64,000 bases of DNA from Microvelia longipes (GCA_018340805.1 JACMZG010001914.1:17530736-17594735), one strand, 5' to 3'; positions 46,245-59,135 are shown, numbered from the stretch's first letter. Made by a program: numbers and translations. The notes: generated by a model not told the origin, from the sequence alone.

Positions 46245-47550
46245 CTTTATAATTTTGGCGAAATCAGATTTTAAATCTCTTAAGCAGAAAGAGAGGAAAT
46301 AAAGAAAGATATAATCATTTTTTATGATACCGAATTTGAAAATTTCACATGTTATTTTTTATTGAATCCTTTTGAAAATCCTTCCCTCTGCTGTAAAATG
46401 ACAGCGTTTAAAAAGTGTTCTTAATTTTCAATTTTAAACCCTTTTAGTTCTTTAATGTAGTTATAAGGATAGGTCGTAAAGGTTTCGGTGGTAGTAAAAC
46501 CAAAGGTTAAGGGATGTAACTTTTCTTCCCATTCTAAGGGGACAAAGTGTAGGAAAATATTTCGAAATAAATTGACCCCAAGTTAAAAAGCTGCAAAAAG
46601 GTATTAGAGAAAAACAAAAGAGGAGATAACACAAGACTTGCATAGAGATGAAACTCTTTAATAGCTACTTTTCGGAACAAAAGGAAAGACGTTATGGTAA
46701 ATCAGCTACTAATAAATTTAAAACCTTTTTACGTACTTTGAGCTTTTTATTGATAAGAATTTGATATTTATTAGTTGCTCGTTAAAGACTAAAACTTGTC
46801 TTTGTATCCATAGCTAAATCCTTACTAACTTGGCGTGTTTTATTTTAATATTATGTACCTAGTTCGTATCTCACCAGTTCATGATCTAACTTTGTTACAT
46901 GTACTTTTATTTACTCGCTGGGGTAGGAAACCCTTTTAGCTCGCCAATGCAGAGAGTAGAAGTTATGGTATCGTCTGTAACAAAGTGACGTGTACTACTA
47001 GAGGAAGGACTCAGTATTAATGCACAGTAATAAGAGGTCCGGTAGCGTGGCATTCCAGTTAGGAACTGGAACGTTAAATTCTTCAAGTACAATCAACTAA
47101 AGACTCCCCCCTCCCAACCCTCTTATATTGGCGCACAAATCATGCAGTTTGATTTATGGCTGGTCAGGTACCGTTGTGATACAAGACCACGATATTCATC
47201 CCTCTAGTAGTTAAGTTTCTATGATCTGTATATATTGGCGGCTACAATACACTTCAGTTCACCCTGTACTTACCTTGTGACCCTCCTTATACGTCATATT
47301 GAAGGTGGAGGGAGAGTCCTCGTTTCTGGTCGCCGAATCTTTCTTTTGCTTTGAATGCCATTTCTAACTTTAGCGTTACAGTTATGTCGATAAATGAGTG
47401 TTCAAGACCTATAGGCCGGAATAAACATTTCTTCTACGGACTATTGATCGGTTTGTTACAAGCCATTAGTTATAGAAAGTTAGTTTAATATCCATGATTA
47501 GTATTGTAGTTAATTATTATGTGTTAATTATCTGCGTACCGTTCTATAAC
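46245..47550. other. Unrecognised DNA, partly GC-richer
   Basis: 46900-47340 is GC-richer than the surroundings. The minus-strand frame 46907-47092 includes SPSSSSTRHFVTDD but matches no family I know. It could be a fragment of an unidentified mobile element. Confidence 0.4.
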
Positions 47551-47554
47551 GATA

Positions 47555-48060
47555 CTGATAGTGATAGTAATTAGGGAGAGGTGATAGGTGACCTAGCAAG
47601 AAGGCCACGTTGTTGGTTCTTTTTTGCTGAATCCCTTACATAGAAGATAGTGTTCTACCTTATGAGTCCTAGTGTAGGCATTTTTCGTCTAATCCACAGA
47701 AGAGCTGTGGCTGTACTATAAATTTCTATGGCTTTAACTAGCAACATCACGTGCCCCACTGCCGGACTAAGTTTTTCATATCTTGAAACCATAAGGCAAA
47801 AACATGTATAAATTTTATATATGCTACAAATGAGAGTCCTAAATTTTTCCTAAACCTAGGTTCATCTTTTACGAGCACCTGATATCGCAGGCTCGGTATT
47901 ACCGGCATAACGTCCCTTTCGAAGGATGGCACGTGAAAGGATTTCCATGTCTCGCGTGCAAATCTTAGAGGCCCCGACCGTGAATGAATCCTGACTTTCA
48001 GGCGCATGCGTTAACTATAGCACCGAGGTACAACCATAACACCGAAGCCACTGTTCTATA
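47555..48060 (-). mobile_element. tRNA-derived SINE, second copy
   Basis: Reverse orientation. The microsatellite tail (GATACTGATAGTGATAGTAA) is at the low end. GCCACGTTGTTGG, AACATCACGTGCCCC, GAGCACCTGATATCGCAGGC and ATAACGTCCCTTTCGAAGG match the 34.7-kb copy. The tRNA-like head (about 47980-48050) has a decayed B-box. The 86-codon minus-strand frame inside is not a gene. Confidence 0.8.
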
Positions 48061-48064
48061 AGGA

Positions 48065-51000
48065 TGTTGTAAATATTAATTTGAGTTTATTTTTCTGCCT
48101 ATGCATTATGCTGCTACTTACATTCATTCCCTAAGGAAGTAAATAGCGTTTACAGTGCGAGTTAACGAAATTGCATATAATAAATACTACGCAAGTAGAT
48201 AAAAATACATATTTTACAAAATCAGTTTCAATGAAAAACTCATTTACGTAAAAAAAAAATCTTAAAAGTGAAGAAGATACAAGATAAATAGAAACTAACA
48301 TTTATTAACTGACTAGAAAATGTTTTCAATTACTATTTATGCACTTAACTATGCACTTAACAATAATGCACTTAAACATATAAATAAGATCGATAGCAAT
48401 TGCAATGCCATATACTTATAACGTTCTAATGCTTTTGTGCTTGCGAACGAAGGAAGTTATATCTCTTACACAAATATACATTAATATCCATAAAGAAATA
48501 GGAATAAAAAGAAAAAAAAGATGATTGTGTATTGAGTAAAAAGAAACTAAATTTTCTTTAAAAAAAAAGAACAAAAGAAACAGCAATGGGAGAAAAATAA
48601 ATTACATGGAAACCAGGAGACTGGTCTCATGTTATTTACTCCCTTATCTTAAAGTAAGTGAAAAAAAACCTTTGTTAAAAAACTATTAAATAAAATAGAA
48701 AAGCCAGCTATCTGTTAGATCTTACTTAGACTCCGGTTCATTTGCTTAAATTAAACATTTTAACAGGATAGAGATTCTTCCTTTTTTCAGTGATATCTTT
48801 CTCTACTTCTTCTTCTTTATACATTTCTTTTTTTTGTCTTGATTTTTTTCTATTTTAATTAAAATTGACTGTAAAAGCTCTTTTTTAACAGTGAAGGCTC
48901 TATTGAAATTAAATCTTTCAACTAAAGCTTAATTAGTTTACATGTAACTAATTAAGACGTTTTTAAGAATACGCTTATTCATAGCTGAAACTACTTGCAT
49001 AAAATTCTGTGAAAGAAGTATAAAAACACGTGTCATACTTGAAACATCCTTTGAAACAGAGAACAAGGTACTAAATTTTAAAAAGCCTGATGCAGTCTGC
49101 TTAGTATAGCTTTGGCGTGTCCCAAATTTGAGAGAAAAGGTTGCAACATGAACAATATTTAGCCTGAAAAGCAAAGAGTGATTAAGAAAAACAAATTTAA
49201 AGAAAGAGTAAAAATTAATGTATAAAATAAAATTGTGAAGCCAGCGTCGTTTTTACTGTGACTTTTTTTATATGTAAAAAGTCATCGCAGTTGTGAAGCT
49301 TATTATAATTTTTCGACGTTTAAGGTTTTGAAGGTAATTGTAAAGTCAAAATGCAGAAAGGGAATACTTTATATACTCTTAAGAGAAGAGTGTTATTGTT
49401 TAGCGGATCTGTTTATCCCATCTGTTTCACAAAATTATTCTCATCCTTCCAAAATTATCAACGCACACTATTATTTGCAGCAGACAGCTGAACAATTGTA
49501 ACCTCTCGGTAACATTACGGGGAAATTTTTGGGTTATTATATTCTTAGCATTCTATTTTTTACTATGAGATTTTTCTTATGAACAGATTTTTATCAACGG
49601 AAAATGTTATTAATGAGTTTATTTATTTTTAAATGAATATAAGAACAATTCATTTAACTAAAACGCAGAAAATATTGCCTTAAATATTGAAAATACTTGA
49701 ATGAATTAACTTTATGTGTCAAAATAGTTACGGCATTGTTAAGAAATAAAGGCTTAACCATATTACCAATCAGTGCTGCCAACATGAAGCCCTTACTACG
49801 GCTGTCTATTTAATGCTTAGTTAATGTTTATCGCTGGATTCTTTCTTTTACCAGACTTCTCAAGCCTATGACTGTATTAACTCTAATCCTTGTAACAATA
49901 ATTGTTATTGTATTACTTAATAGGAAACAAAGTTAATGTTTATACGTTGAAAAATACAACTAATGTGTCAACGATTATGGTATAAATATTTACAAAAAAT
50001 CATTAATTAACTCTTATTGCTAAAACGTATAAAGTGAAAACTCATTTTGGGCCATGAAATATGTAATTGGTTATCAATATATGATATTTGTCTCTAAATT
50101 GTCACTTTTTGGTTAACGTAATTTCAACGCATAGCCACTAAGACAAAGCTTCCACCAAATATATTAAGCAAGGAAGAAATATCTTCTTTAAATTATATTT
50201 CCGTAATTAAACAAAAAATTGATCTTAACTTATTCTAAGTCAAAATAAAACAAACAAAACTAAAACAAATTAATCTTAAATTTGATAAAAAAATATCGTA
50301 TTAAATTTTATGGGAAAACTTAGTTTTTCAGACGTATTAAAATTTTATTACTTTAAATACTACTTTAAGACCTTAAATACTTTACAATTAAAAAATTAAA
50401 TACATTTTAGAGCTACGTAACGAAGGGAAATATTTTGAAAACTTTCTTTCTTTATCTTTTTTTTGAGTTGAAAATAAATTATATATTAGTAATAATTTAT
50501 CTAGAGTTTTAGTAAAAATAATTAAAATTAAATATTTTATTGTTGAAAAATAAATTTGTTACAAACTTTTTCAATTAATTTATCTTATATTTATTATTCT
50601 GTGTAGCTTTATTTACTATAAAGAGTTCCGGGATTGTTGATCATTCTGTTAAAAACTATATTTTTAGACTACGTTTGCGAGTTTCGACCAATCAAATCGA
50701 TTTAATCAAAAACCGATTTTCGACATGTTACTCCCAATCAGTAGGCGGAGTTTGTCGGTGGGCGTGTCTCCATATTGTGAAGGGTTTGCTGATCAAAGCG
50801 AATTTTTGTAAATTGTCTTATTTTTTTGTTTTTGTTTTCTTTTTTTGTCAAAACTTATTTATTTTAACGTTACAATACGTTGCTGTTAGTTATTTTCGGA
50901 TGAATTATCAAATTTAGTAGGGTTAGATTGAAACGGCGCAAAAAAAATTTGCAAGTTTATTAACAAGATTCTTTGTCAAAACTTTAAGTTTTTACAGTCT

Positions 51001-51170
51001 AAAGAAGACTTATTTGCTTTGTAATGTCATTCCGTAAGTTCAGAAGTAGGCCTCTGTTTTCTTAAAATAATATTATGAGACAGAATAAAGCCTGGAGTTA
51101 TAGACTTGTTGCACTAGTAGGATTAATAAACTTCGACACAAGAAAATAAAGAAGATTTAAAAGCAAAGAT
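48065..51170. other. AT-rich DNA; one promoter-like patch
   Basis: 49246-49295 contains a hairpin (GACTTTTTTATATGTAAAAAGTC-like). 50685-50765 has two CCAATCA motifs, GGCGGAG and GGGCGTG within 80 bp in otherwise AT-rich DNA, reminiscent of a CCAAT/GC-box promoter, but no downstream exon is recognised. No genes called. Confidence 0.45.
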
Positions 51171-51173
51171 GTG

Positions 51174-51716
51174 TATATAACAAGGATTTTGAATAAAAGG
51201 GATGACGCACTAAGTTGATTTGCCATACAAAAAGTGACCCCATCGAAAACCAAAAAATAGAGAGAATTCAACACGAATCACACGTCAAAAACCAACTGCA
51301 CATGCTTGGTACAAACTGCGCATGCTTACAATTCTTATAACAGCGCAGGTCTAAAATTTTAGAGGCAAACTTACCTCTCAATGGTTTCCCATTGTTTATT
51401 GCTTGAGAAGGTTATAACAAAACACGCTTAAATTATCACTCACTGAAGTGGCAAAGTATAGTCCACAATTTATAATTAAATAAGCACAAATGACTTAACA
51501 AGCACCCCAAATGTAACAATCACGAGAAGCACAGAAAAAAGTTTAGAAGCAAACTCGACAACATAACCTTGTTACATAACCTGTGTTTGGCGCCTTTTTT
51601 CATTATAACCAAGGAGAAGGTAAGTTTGCTCCTATTTCTCTATCTCATACAACTTCCATGGGGTCAGAAATGTTTCATAATGCGTCATCCCCTTTATTCA
51701 AGATCCTTGGTATATA
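51174..51716. mobile_element. MITE-like element with ~40-60 bp terminal inverted repeats
   Basis: The left end is TATATAACAAGGATTTTGAA then TAAAAGGGATGACGCA; the right end reversed is TATATACCAAGGATCTTGAA then TAAAGGGGATGACGCA. A later TGACCCCAT block is also mirrored. Nested inside is another inverted pair (GGCAAACTTACCTC near 51362 and AGGTAAGTTTGC near 51616). 543 bp, no transposase. TA or TATA duplication at the ends suggests a Tc1/mariner- or PIF-like parent; the class is inferred. Confidence 0.88.
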
Positions 51717-51719
51717 AAC

Positions 51720-52440
51720 AAAAATTAAAAAGGTTATACCGGATACCGTGAGGTTACCTATTTACTGATCTTAAGAAGAGATCAAAAAGTGTTCGTCTAA
51801 TTAACTCTAATCACTTTACGTATCACTTTACGTATCACTTACGTCGTACGTATTTTATGTGCGTGTTGACAGACATGTAATGGCAATATTGCGTGTCATT
51901 TGTATAGAAAAATATTATTATCATTAATTATTTTAAAACTTGTTTCATTAAAATCACAGCTTCCATTGCAATTTAACATTATGTTATTTTTCTATTATTT
52001 GTATTAGATGATTAGTCCTAGATAAAATGTAATATGCAAGAGGGATGGAAGAATTCAGCTCCCGCATCACCTTCCACGGCAAGCCTCGGGAGTTAACTAG
52101 TTTGTTTCCTTTGGCCTATAGGCCTAGTTAGGTGTTTAAGTGTTATACATAGGATTTTCCTTAGCAGGAAACTTAAACTTGAGCATAAAACTTTCTTCTA
52201 CTCCTTGTTGCATAAATAACTATTTTCTTAAATTCAAAACAAACTAAAATTTGTTTAACCTGCAGATTGCTATAACCTGTAGAAAGCGAGGTTAAAGGAT
52301 GGTGTGCTTTATCGTACACTAGTACGGCCAGGTAGGATAGACATGGTAATGAAAAGACAAGGCTTGCATATCGTAACCTAAACTCTCTGTGGGTTATTAA
52401 TCCCATACTAAGGATAAAGTGGCATCTACTGAGAAGAATT
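51720..52440. other. Unrecognised DNA
   Basis: 51814-51850 holds short repeats of ATCACTTTACGT. 52065-52125 is slightly GC-rich (CCTTCCACGGCAAGCCTCGG). Nothing else. Confidence 0.5.
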
Positions 52441-52584
52441 GTACGTATTATTTAAAAATGTAGGGCCTGCAAAAGAATTTGGTCAAACCGGTAGAGCTTA
52501 GCACATCAGACTTCGTGTGCACTTCCGGAGAAGAAACTATAGGTTTTACCAGCTAATACACGAAGAAAGCCATCAGAGCTGAAT

Positions 52585-52975
52585 ATGAAGTGGCTTTTCT
52601 TCACTCGCAAAAACGTTGAGCTGATGAGAAAATTTAAAGAGAATGACGGCAAGGCTTTTAATAAGAATGATAAAAGTGGAGCGATGGCGATGATACAAGA
52701 AGCTCTAGCTGCGTGTAGTAATACACTCAAGTCTCTAAACAAATACGTCTCTAGGGCTAGGGAATTTTCTGAGAAGCCAGTTTTCGTAAACTACGGTTGC
52801 TAAATTTTGTTGGCGGTCATCTAAAAAACTTTAAAAATTGTTTAAAGTTGATTTTCTTGTGGAAATAATTTCCAAGGCATTGAGACATCAGATATGCTGG
52901 TCCATTTTACCCAATCGTGAAATGACTACCAATTTCAAATTGATTTTATTTAAAATATTTTACAGAAACATATTC
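52585..52975 (+). repeat. Dispersed family H, copy 1, with a 72-codon open frame
   Basis: 52750-52975 matches the reverse of 61145-61410: AGGGAATTTTCTGAGAAGCC, GCATTGAGACATCAGATATG, GGTCCATTTTACCCAATCGT and TTTATTTAAAATATTTTACA. The open frame 52585-52803 encodes a basic, helix-prone 72-residue peptide (SGAMAMIQEALAACSNTLKS). Its last residues AREF.EKPV.VN are also legible in the other copy, so this end may descend from a real coding sequence, but the family is not recognised. Confidence 0.6.
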
Positions 52976-53060
52976 ACGGAAATCCTTTTATTTGTACTTT
53001 AAAAGACCCCACCAACCTTATGCATGTTTAGTTTTAGTCCAATTCAAAGAATATAATAGT

Positions 53061-53340
53061 TATATCATTTGATACTACCGAGTTTTGCAAAACATGATTA
53101 GTTGACATAATATAATTGAGATAAAAGCACCTAGGAAATTTAGCAAGCAAAATGCAGGCTTTGTCGGCGCCCTGATGACATGACATTATGTCAAACCATC
53201 CATGATGACGAATGTCGAATGATGGAACAGTTCCCAGATGTAGCAATTGCATTTTGCTTGTTACATTTCCTAGGTGTCTCTCGCACAATTATATTGTGTC
53301 AACTATTCATGTTTTGCAAAACTCGGTAGTATCAAATAAT
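53061..53340. mobile_element. Inverted-repeat element, TTTGATACTACCGAG family, complete
   Basis: Terminal repeats TATATCATTTGATACTACCG + AGTTTTGCAAAACATGA at the left and their mirror CATGTTTTGCAAAACTCGG at 53308-53326. The sub-terminal parts mirror too (GACACAATATAATTG.., CACCTAGGAAAT, GCAAGCAAAATGCA). The interior shares GATGGAACAGTTCCCAG with the copy at 33346. 280 bp, non-autonomous. A (TC)n tract (53347-53361) follows the right end. Confidence 0.9.
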
Positions 53341-53344
53341 AAAT

Positions 53345-54820
53345 ACGTCTCTCTCTCTCTCTTCGCTTCTTTACTTCGGTTTCACCGTTAAACATTCAAT
53401 CTCATTTATTTTTATACTCATTTATCTCTTTTATTTTTCTATTTGCATATTTATTATCTTTTCATTTCGCTGCTATTTATGTTTAATTTCCCAGGTTCAC
53501 TTAAAAATGCATAATAATAGACCCATAGACAATACATACACAACAATAAACACATAGATTCGACTTTCTCATTTATAGACTCATTTCGGTTTTTCTAAAA
53601 CTTCAAAAATCGCTCACTTTAAAAATTAACTTAAAAGTAACCAACGACAGTTATGATAAAATATTGTTATACATAAGATCAGAAAGATTTATCAATAACC
53701 TGATACATATGCAAGTAACCTTATTGCTGTTAAGTTATAATTAAGTCATATTTAAAAAAAAAATGGTTTCAACAAAGTAAATAATATTAAAAGAAATGAC
53801 AAAAAGTAAACAAATTATATCATACATTTCCTGTTTAAAAAAATGTCTCCATTTTAGTTCACGTCTTAGTAAAAATAATAATAAAATATATATATTATGG
53901 TATAAGCGTACACCATAAGACCCACGTGGGTAATGTCATTACCAAGGGGAAACTAAAAAGCACTTATTATTATTATTTCATAAAATATAGTAAGTTTGTT
54001 TAATATTGAAATACATAAAGACGAACTAGGGTTACGGAGAAGGGGGAGGGTAGGATTTTCATAAAATCAGAACAACAAACGCGTACATACAATAGAAAAG
54101 TCGAAAAGCTCAAATTAAATTAAAAACTCTACCACAGATGAAACAAAAATTTAAAATTGAAGCTTTAAAGGTTTTCGCAATGCAAGATTTTCCTTCAAAA
54201 TTATCTCTTGACATCTTTAATGTAATTATTATTTTGGTTTGTATGTATTTTGGTTTTTTTAAATTTATTTTTTTAATATTCATGGTTTAAGTGTAACTTG
54301 TATTTAATAAAGCTCTGCATTTTATTTTGTTATAAAAGCAATTTTAGTTTTACCTAATAATACAATGATTTTGTTTTAAAAATTTCGTTTCAAATGTTTA
54401 TATGATTGTAAATTAAATAATACACTTTAATCAAATGCATGTTCTATGTGCAGTGTAACCTATATATGAACATTTGGAACATGTAGATATTAAGAGTCTC
54501 TTTTACAACGATACTAAAGTAATGAATTGGGACAAGAATAGGATAAAATAAGAAAATTAAATAATAGGATATGCAATTATAACATAAATAAAGAAAAAAA
54601 TCTTAAAATGCTTAAATTGTACATTAAAAAATATGTACTTTATACTTCGTAAAAAATATTTACTTATACCTTAAAAGTTACTTATAAGGTACTTACTTAC
54701 ACTTATACTTACTTAGAAATATATAAGAAAATATATATATTTTCTATAGATATTTTCTATATTTTTTAATACAGATATCTCTGTGATATCTCTTTCACAG
54801 AGATATCATAAATTTACTTA
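53345..54820. other. AT-rich DNA with hairpin at 54772
   Basis: GATATCTCTGTG / CACAGAGATATC form a perfect 12-bp hairpin around 54772-54808. 54640-54720 repeats the phrase TACTTATAC several times. No gene recognised. Confidence 0.55.
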
Positions 54821-54824
54821 TAAA

Positions 54825-54955
54825 TTTTACTTGTCAATCCCATCCTAATCCTTTAGTTCAGTCCTTTTCTTCTCTTCGAATCCCTGGTAACACAATCCGC
54901 AGATTGAAGAGGCAGTGGCCGCGAGACCATCTAAATTAATAAACATGATGTAAAT
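54825..54955 (-). repeat. CGGCCACTG-core dispersed repeat, copy 3
   Basis: On the minus strand: TTTAGATGGTCTCGCGGCCA, CTGCCTCTTCAATCTGCGGA and GAACTAAAGGATTAGGATGG, in the same order as the copies at 16865 and 37755. Confidence 0.72.
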
Positions 54956-55314
54956 TCGCTTAGACTCCAACTATCTTTATTTATTAGTATTATTATCAGT
55001 AGTTATATACATCTTATTTATTATTGATTTTTTTCAAATAATTTATTCTATTTAATTATACATTTTTTCCTTGTTTTAATGTATCTTACTATTATTTAAT
55101 AGCTATATACATATTCATTATTAAATCTTTTTATTTATTTATTTCCCCTAGTGATTATTGTAGAGTAAATTGACCTTTTTTTCTATTTATGACTGTAGTC
55201 ATTATTTAGGATAAGCTCATGGGAGCAAATATTGCCACTAGGTTGCTTCCTGCAACAGTCATATCTTATCATTGTTACTATTATTGCTAATAACATATGT
55301 TTCATGTAGTTGCA

Positions 55315-55530
55315 ATCATAGAGAAATATACTTGAGAGGGCATAGCCTATCTAAATGAATTGAAAAGCCTTAAACATCTTTTTAGGGCTCTCAGGGGCTC
55401 TGTGTAAACTCATTGAAACCTCCTACAAGAGTGAGTTAAGGTTATAATTAATAACTTTATTTCGGTTTGCCGCACATTGTTTGCGTTTTGATTTGTATTT
55501 TTAACGTTCTCCTATATGAGTTACTGTAAA
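55315..55530 (-). repeat. Dispersed repeat, copy 2 (partner of 8935)
   Basis: Reverse complement carries CTTAACTCACTCTTGTAGG, GAGGTTTCAATGAG, CACAGAGCCCC and ATAGGCTATGCCCTC in the same order as 8935-9145. Confidence 0.8.
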
Positions 55531-55723
55531 TTTGTACTGATTATTTGATAATATTTATAACCTTTTTCGATGTTTCAAAATTTAACCTATAGGGCCTCTC
55601 TAGTAATAATATCTCGATGGTTGCAATACAGTTAAATCAAAGAGTGTATACAATAAGAGAGACAACACAGGTTAGAGGTTGAACGACAACCCCTTACCAA
55701 AGAGGATGCATGGTACGGTGAAT

Positions 55724-55931
55724 TTCCCATGTTAGGAAACTTCTAAAATTCACTGGTGTTTTCTAGAAGTCACGCTTCGTTTGTGTAAATCCGTCAAACT
55801 TCGTTGAAATCTAAAAATGACCAAATAGGTTTACTGATTATAGGTTATTATAGGTTTAAGGTTGAAACAGCTAAGGGCTGTGACTTCTAGAAAACAACGG
55901 TTAATTCTAGAAGTCACCTAACATAGGGGTT
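55724..55931. mobile_element. Short inverted-repeat element (MITE-like)
   Basis: The ends read CCCATGTTAGG and, mirrored, CCCTATGTTAGG. The ~48-bp arms both carry TTTTCTAGAAGTCAC and a second, degenerate CTTCTARAAT. 208 bp, no coding capacity. Confidence 0.82.
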
Positions 55932-56501
55932 TTACTGCATTACATAAAATTATTTACTTCTATTATAGTCTGTGGTTAAATCCATAGATCTTTAAAAATC
56001 TGTTCTTATTACTATAAAATACAATACAAATACTTTCTTTTCCATCGCTAAACTAATTTGGCTAAATGAATTTGAAAAAAGAAAATGAAAAAGATCTCTT
56101 TTACAAAAAAAAAATCTACTATGGTAGTTTATTTAGTTCGAATTTTTATATTTTTTGAAACAAAAAGTTTTGTAAAATCATTCTGAAAGATTTATATCTG
56201 AAAACGTTAAAATATTTTGACAATCTATTTTTGAAATTGTCATTGTTAGTCGTGTTTGTCATTTTATACATGTTTCAATAAATTTGTTTCCCCAATTCTG
56301 GTCTTATTTTTATGTAATTGATTTAGTGTAATGAATTGTTTGTTGTGAAAACAGAAACAACTGGAAAGGATATTGCCCTTCAACTTTAAATTGGTTACAT
56401 TAAGTTAGACTTTACTTCAATATATTCTTTAGTAATCCATATTTTCTTCCACTATTTAAGGATACAAGGCGGTAACGCAAATTAATAACTATGTTTATGA
56501 A

Positions 56502-57330
56502 CTATTCGCGATTCAAAGTCCGTAGCAGCGCCACCGTTGCTGATAAGAAATTGATAACGAAAGGGTGATCGTTGTTAAAGTCCTTATGGGGATTTTTTGG
56601 TTTTTCTTTTTGTGACGATTATTTCTTTAAATTTTTTATCAAAGTGCTTTAATTCATTTAATTTCAGAGCGTATGAACTCAGTAGAATCACAATTTTATT
56701 GAAATATAGCGTTTTAATGGGCTGTCACGAGTATTTAAATTGAGTGATAAGAAGATGAAGATCATAATATAGTGATTTATTTTATTTATTGTTAATTAAT
56801 GTTACTTTTAAATAATTTTAGTTTGCACAAACACACAAAATTACTATTTAATTGCATTAAATTGTTTAAATTAGTTGTAACAGGTATTTAAATTAACTGA
56901 TGAGAAGCCGATTTTCACCCTAATGGTGTTTTAATTTATTAATCAATTTTATTTACGCACTAAAATAATTAATAACTCAATAAATTCACTTTTTGTAAAA
57001 TGTTTGTTTAAATTATCCGTTTAGGTTTTATTATTTCTGGGTTAAATCAGACGAATCCAAGTCTGTAGTGATAAGAGCCTGATTCTATATTTAAAATCCT
57101 GGAATTATCGAAATATTTATCTACGAAATATTTGCATTTTTTTTAGTACCGATGGTCGTTCTAATAATTTTCATCACATTTATCACAAATTACCTAACAA
57201 TAAATAAATAAAAGAATAATTTTTATCGGCTCCCATGCTAATCCTATGATAAACATTTTTTTGATCTCCCTTTCGTTTTCCCGCCATTGGTATTGCCAAC
57301 CTTACAACTATCTCTTTGAATCGCGAATAG
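56502..57330. mobile_element. Element with ~75-bp terminal inverted repeats
   Basis: The left end CTATTCGCGATTCAAAG (56502-56518) is exactly mirrored at 57314-57330. At equal distance inside, AACGAAAGGGTGATC and mirrored AACGAAAGGGAGATC follow. The interior repeats GTGATAAGA/TGATGAGAAG phrases near 56741, 56898 and 57068. 829 bp, no transposase; no clear target-site duplication seen. Confidence 0.75.
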
Positions 57331-57498
57331 AAAGCCTAATATACTCGTTTACTGTCAGAGTCTATAACATAACAAGAATCATGAAAACGCTGTTACTGAT
57401 TGAGGTGTTTACAGGGATGTGGGACAGCATGAATAAAAACACAATGATTTATAAAAAATACCGAAGTATTTAATTTTTTAGAGCTAAACAAAAATAAT

Positions 57499-58218
57499 CG
57501 GGTACGGGGTACCTCGGATCCTTTTCTTACTACATTGGATTCACTACGCTCATACTCCCTGCTTCGGACTCGCTTCGCTCGTACTCAGAAATACAGTTCG
57601 CCAAATTTATACTGCAACATACCTTTGGACTCACTTCGCTTGTCTTCTGATAGTAAATGCATCCGTATCATTCTCCCATACAGCACTGATCACGCTTAAT
57701 GCTTCTTAATTTGGATGATTCAATAAAAATCTATGATATACTTGTCGCATTGAAACGAAACTTAGTTCACTTATTAGTTATGTAACAATATACACTTGTA
57801 TTAAATTTCCAACATTGTTCCAACTCAATTGGACCATTTCCCAATTTGTGACAAATTTTTAAAAAACATACACAAGTCATTCAATAAAAATTGAAACTGA
57901 TAATGAGATAAAACTTGGCATATCGCATCATTGAGCGTTTTATGATTTTTCGAAATTTCATTATTGCAGGTTAATGACGTCAATAAAATATTTTTTTTTT
58001 CAATAGCTCAAATACAGCGGTCGACTGATTTTTGTACAAAATTTCAACTCTCTAGCATATATAAACTAGGCGCTACAATGATAACACACACACACACACA
58101 CACACACATACACACAGACAACTTTGCGAAAACCAACAGAAGGCCTGAAACGGATGATTCCGGTTTCATCCCGGTTTGGGTTTTTTGCAAACACAAACAG
58201 TATAAATGAAAAATAAAG
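57499..58218 (-). mobile_element. Family A dispersed element, copy 10 (near full length)
   Basis: Minus orientation, 720 bp. The end motif CGGGTACGGGGTACCTCGG at 57499 is followed by three GCTTCGGACTCGCTTCGCTC-type sub-repeats. The 5S-like block is at 57670-57722 (on the minus strand, ATTAAGAAGCATTAAGCGTG then ATCAGTGCTGTATGGG). TGACGTCA at 57975-57982, a (CA)n tract at 58084-58108, and ATTCCGGTTTCATCCCGGTT. The outer part of the terminal stem-loop is deleted. Confidence 0.93.
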
Positions 58219-58428
58219 ACGGATCAAAAAATTGACATTGATTAAGATCTAAATAGTTTTTACGATAATAACTGAATAGTTAAAATAATGGAAATAATAA
58301 TAGAATAATGAAAATAGAATGGATGCACCATTCTATTTCATCTATCATGGTAATTCCAAAACCATATAAAAACATGAAGTGTGTATGACGTTTATTAACG
58401 TAATTACCCGCAAAAATAAATAAAAAAT

Positions 58429-58852
58429 CAGGTACGGAGTCCCTGGGAACATTTCCTCATTACATCGGATTTGCTACGCTCATCCTCCTTGCTGCGGACT
58501 CAGAATATACAATTCGTTAAATTGTACTACAGCATGTCCTGGGACTCGATTCGCTCGTCTTCAGATAGTAAATGTATCTGTTTCATTCTCAGCGGTCTCC
58601 TATACAGCACTGACCAAACCCAAAGCTGCTTAAGTTTTACGATCTAACATAAATCATTGCTATACTTGTTGTATTTAAACAAAACTTAGTGTACTTTCTC
58701 ATTTTATACATTTTTTTAAAAAAACGTACACAAGTCATTTGAAAAAACATTAACTAATGCTGATAATAAAAAGTAATTTGGCACATGTGTTAGTCTTATA
58801 CATAGCCTCATGCGCGCCAAATCCCAATGCAATCGCAGGATTTTTCCGTGTA
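58429..58852 (-). mobile_element. Family A dispersed element, copy 11 (truncated)
   Basis: Minus orientation from CAGGTACGGAGTCCC. It has TGCTACGCTCATCCTCC, a 5S-like block at 58585-58648 (on the minus strand, CTTAAGCAGCTTTGGG, GGTCAGTGCTGTATAGGAGA) and CTGATAATAAAAAGTAAT. It stops at 58852, where family E copy 2 begins. Just before it, 58380-58425 holds a plus-oriented scrap (TATGACGTTTATTAACG). Confidence 0.88.
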
Positions 58853-58854
58853 TT

Positions 58855-59135
58855 TGTGTATTTAAGGCAAAAACGTTACTTTCTATAACTTGTAACGTAA
58901 ATTTGAACCTTATCTATCTGGTTTCATCAAGATGTTGAGCTGTATCCCTTTTAACCTTTTAACAGGTTAACCCTTTTCTGGTTTAGAAAAAAACATTAAA
59001 CGTTTTAGTTATATAATCTAAACCATAAATTTAAATTTACTTTTTATTTGTTTATTTACAGTTAAATCATTATAAGAGACAGATGGTCGTCTAAAGATAT
59101 TGCCGTCAATGGTAAGTCCCTAACGATTATAGATT
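58855..59135 (+). repeat. Dispersed family E, copy 2, with degenerate exon-like cassette
   Basis: Same blocks as 31229-31470 with a ~55-bp insertion (AACCTTTTAACAGGTTAACC). The cassette 59062-59111 keeps TTTATTTACAG before and AATG|GTAAG after it, but its formerly open frame has a TAA. A (TA)n tract follows, as at the other copy. Confidence 0.85.

Noticed and set aside
46907..47092. Serine-rich minus-strand frame as a transposon protein
   Set aside because: No conserved residues that would identify a family; kept only as unrecognised DNA.
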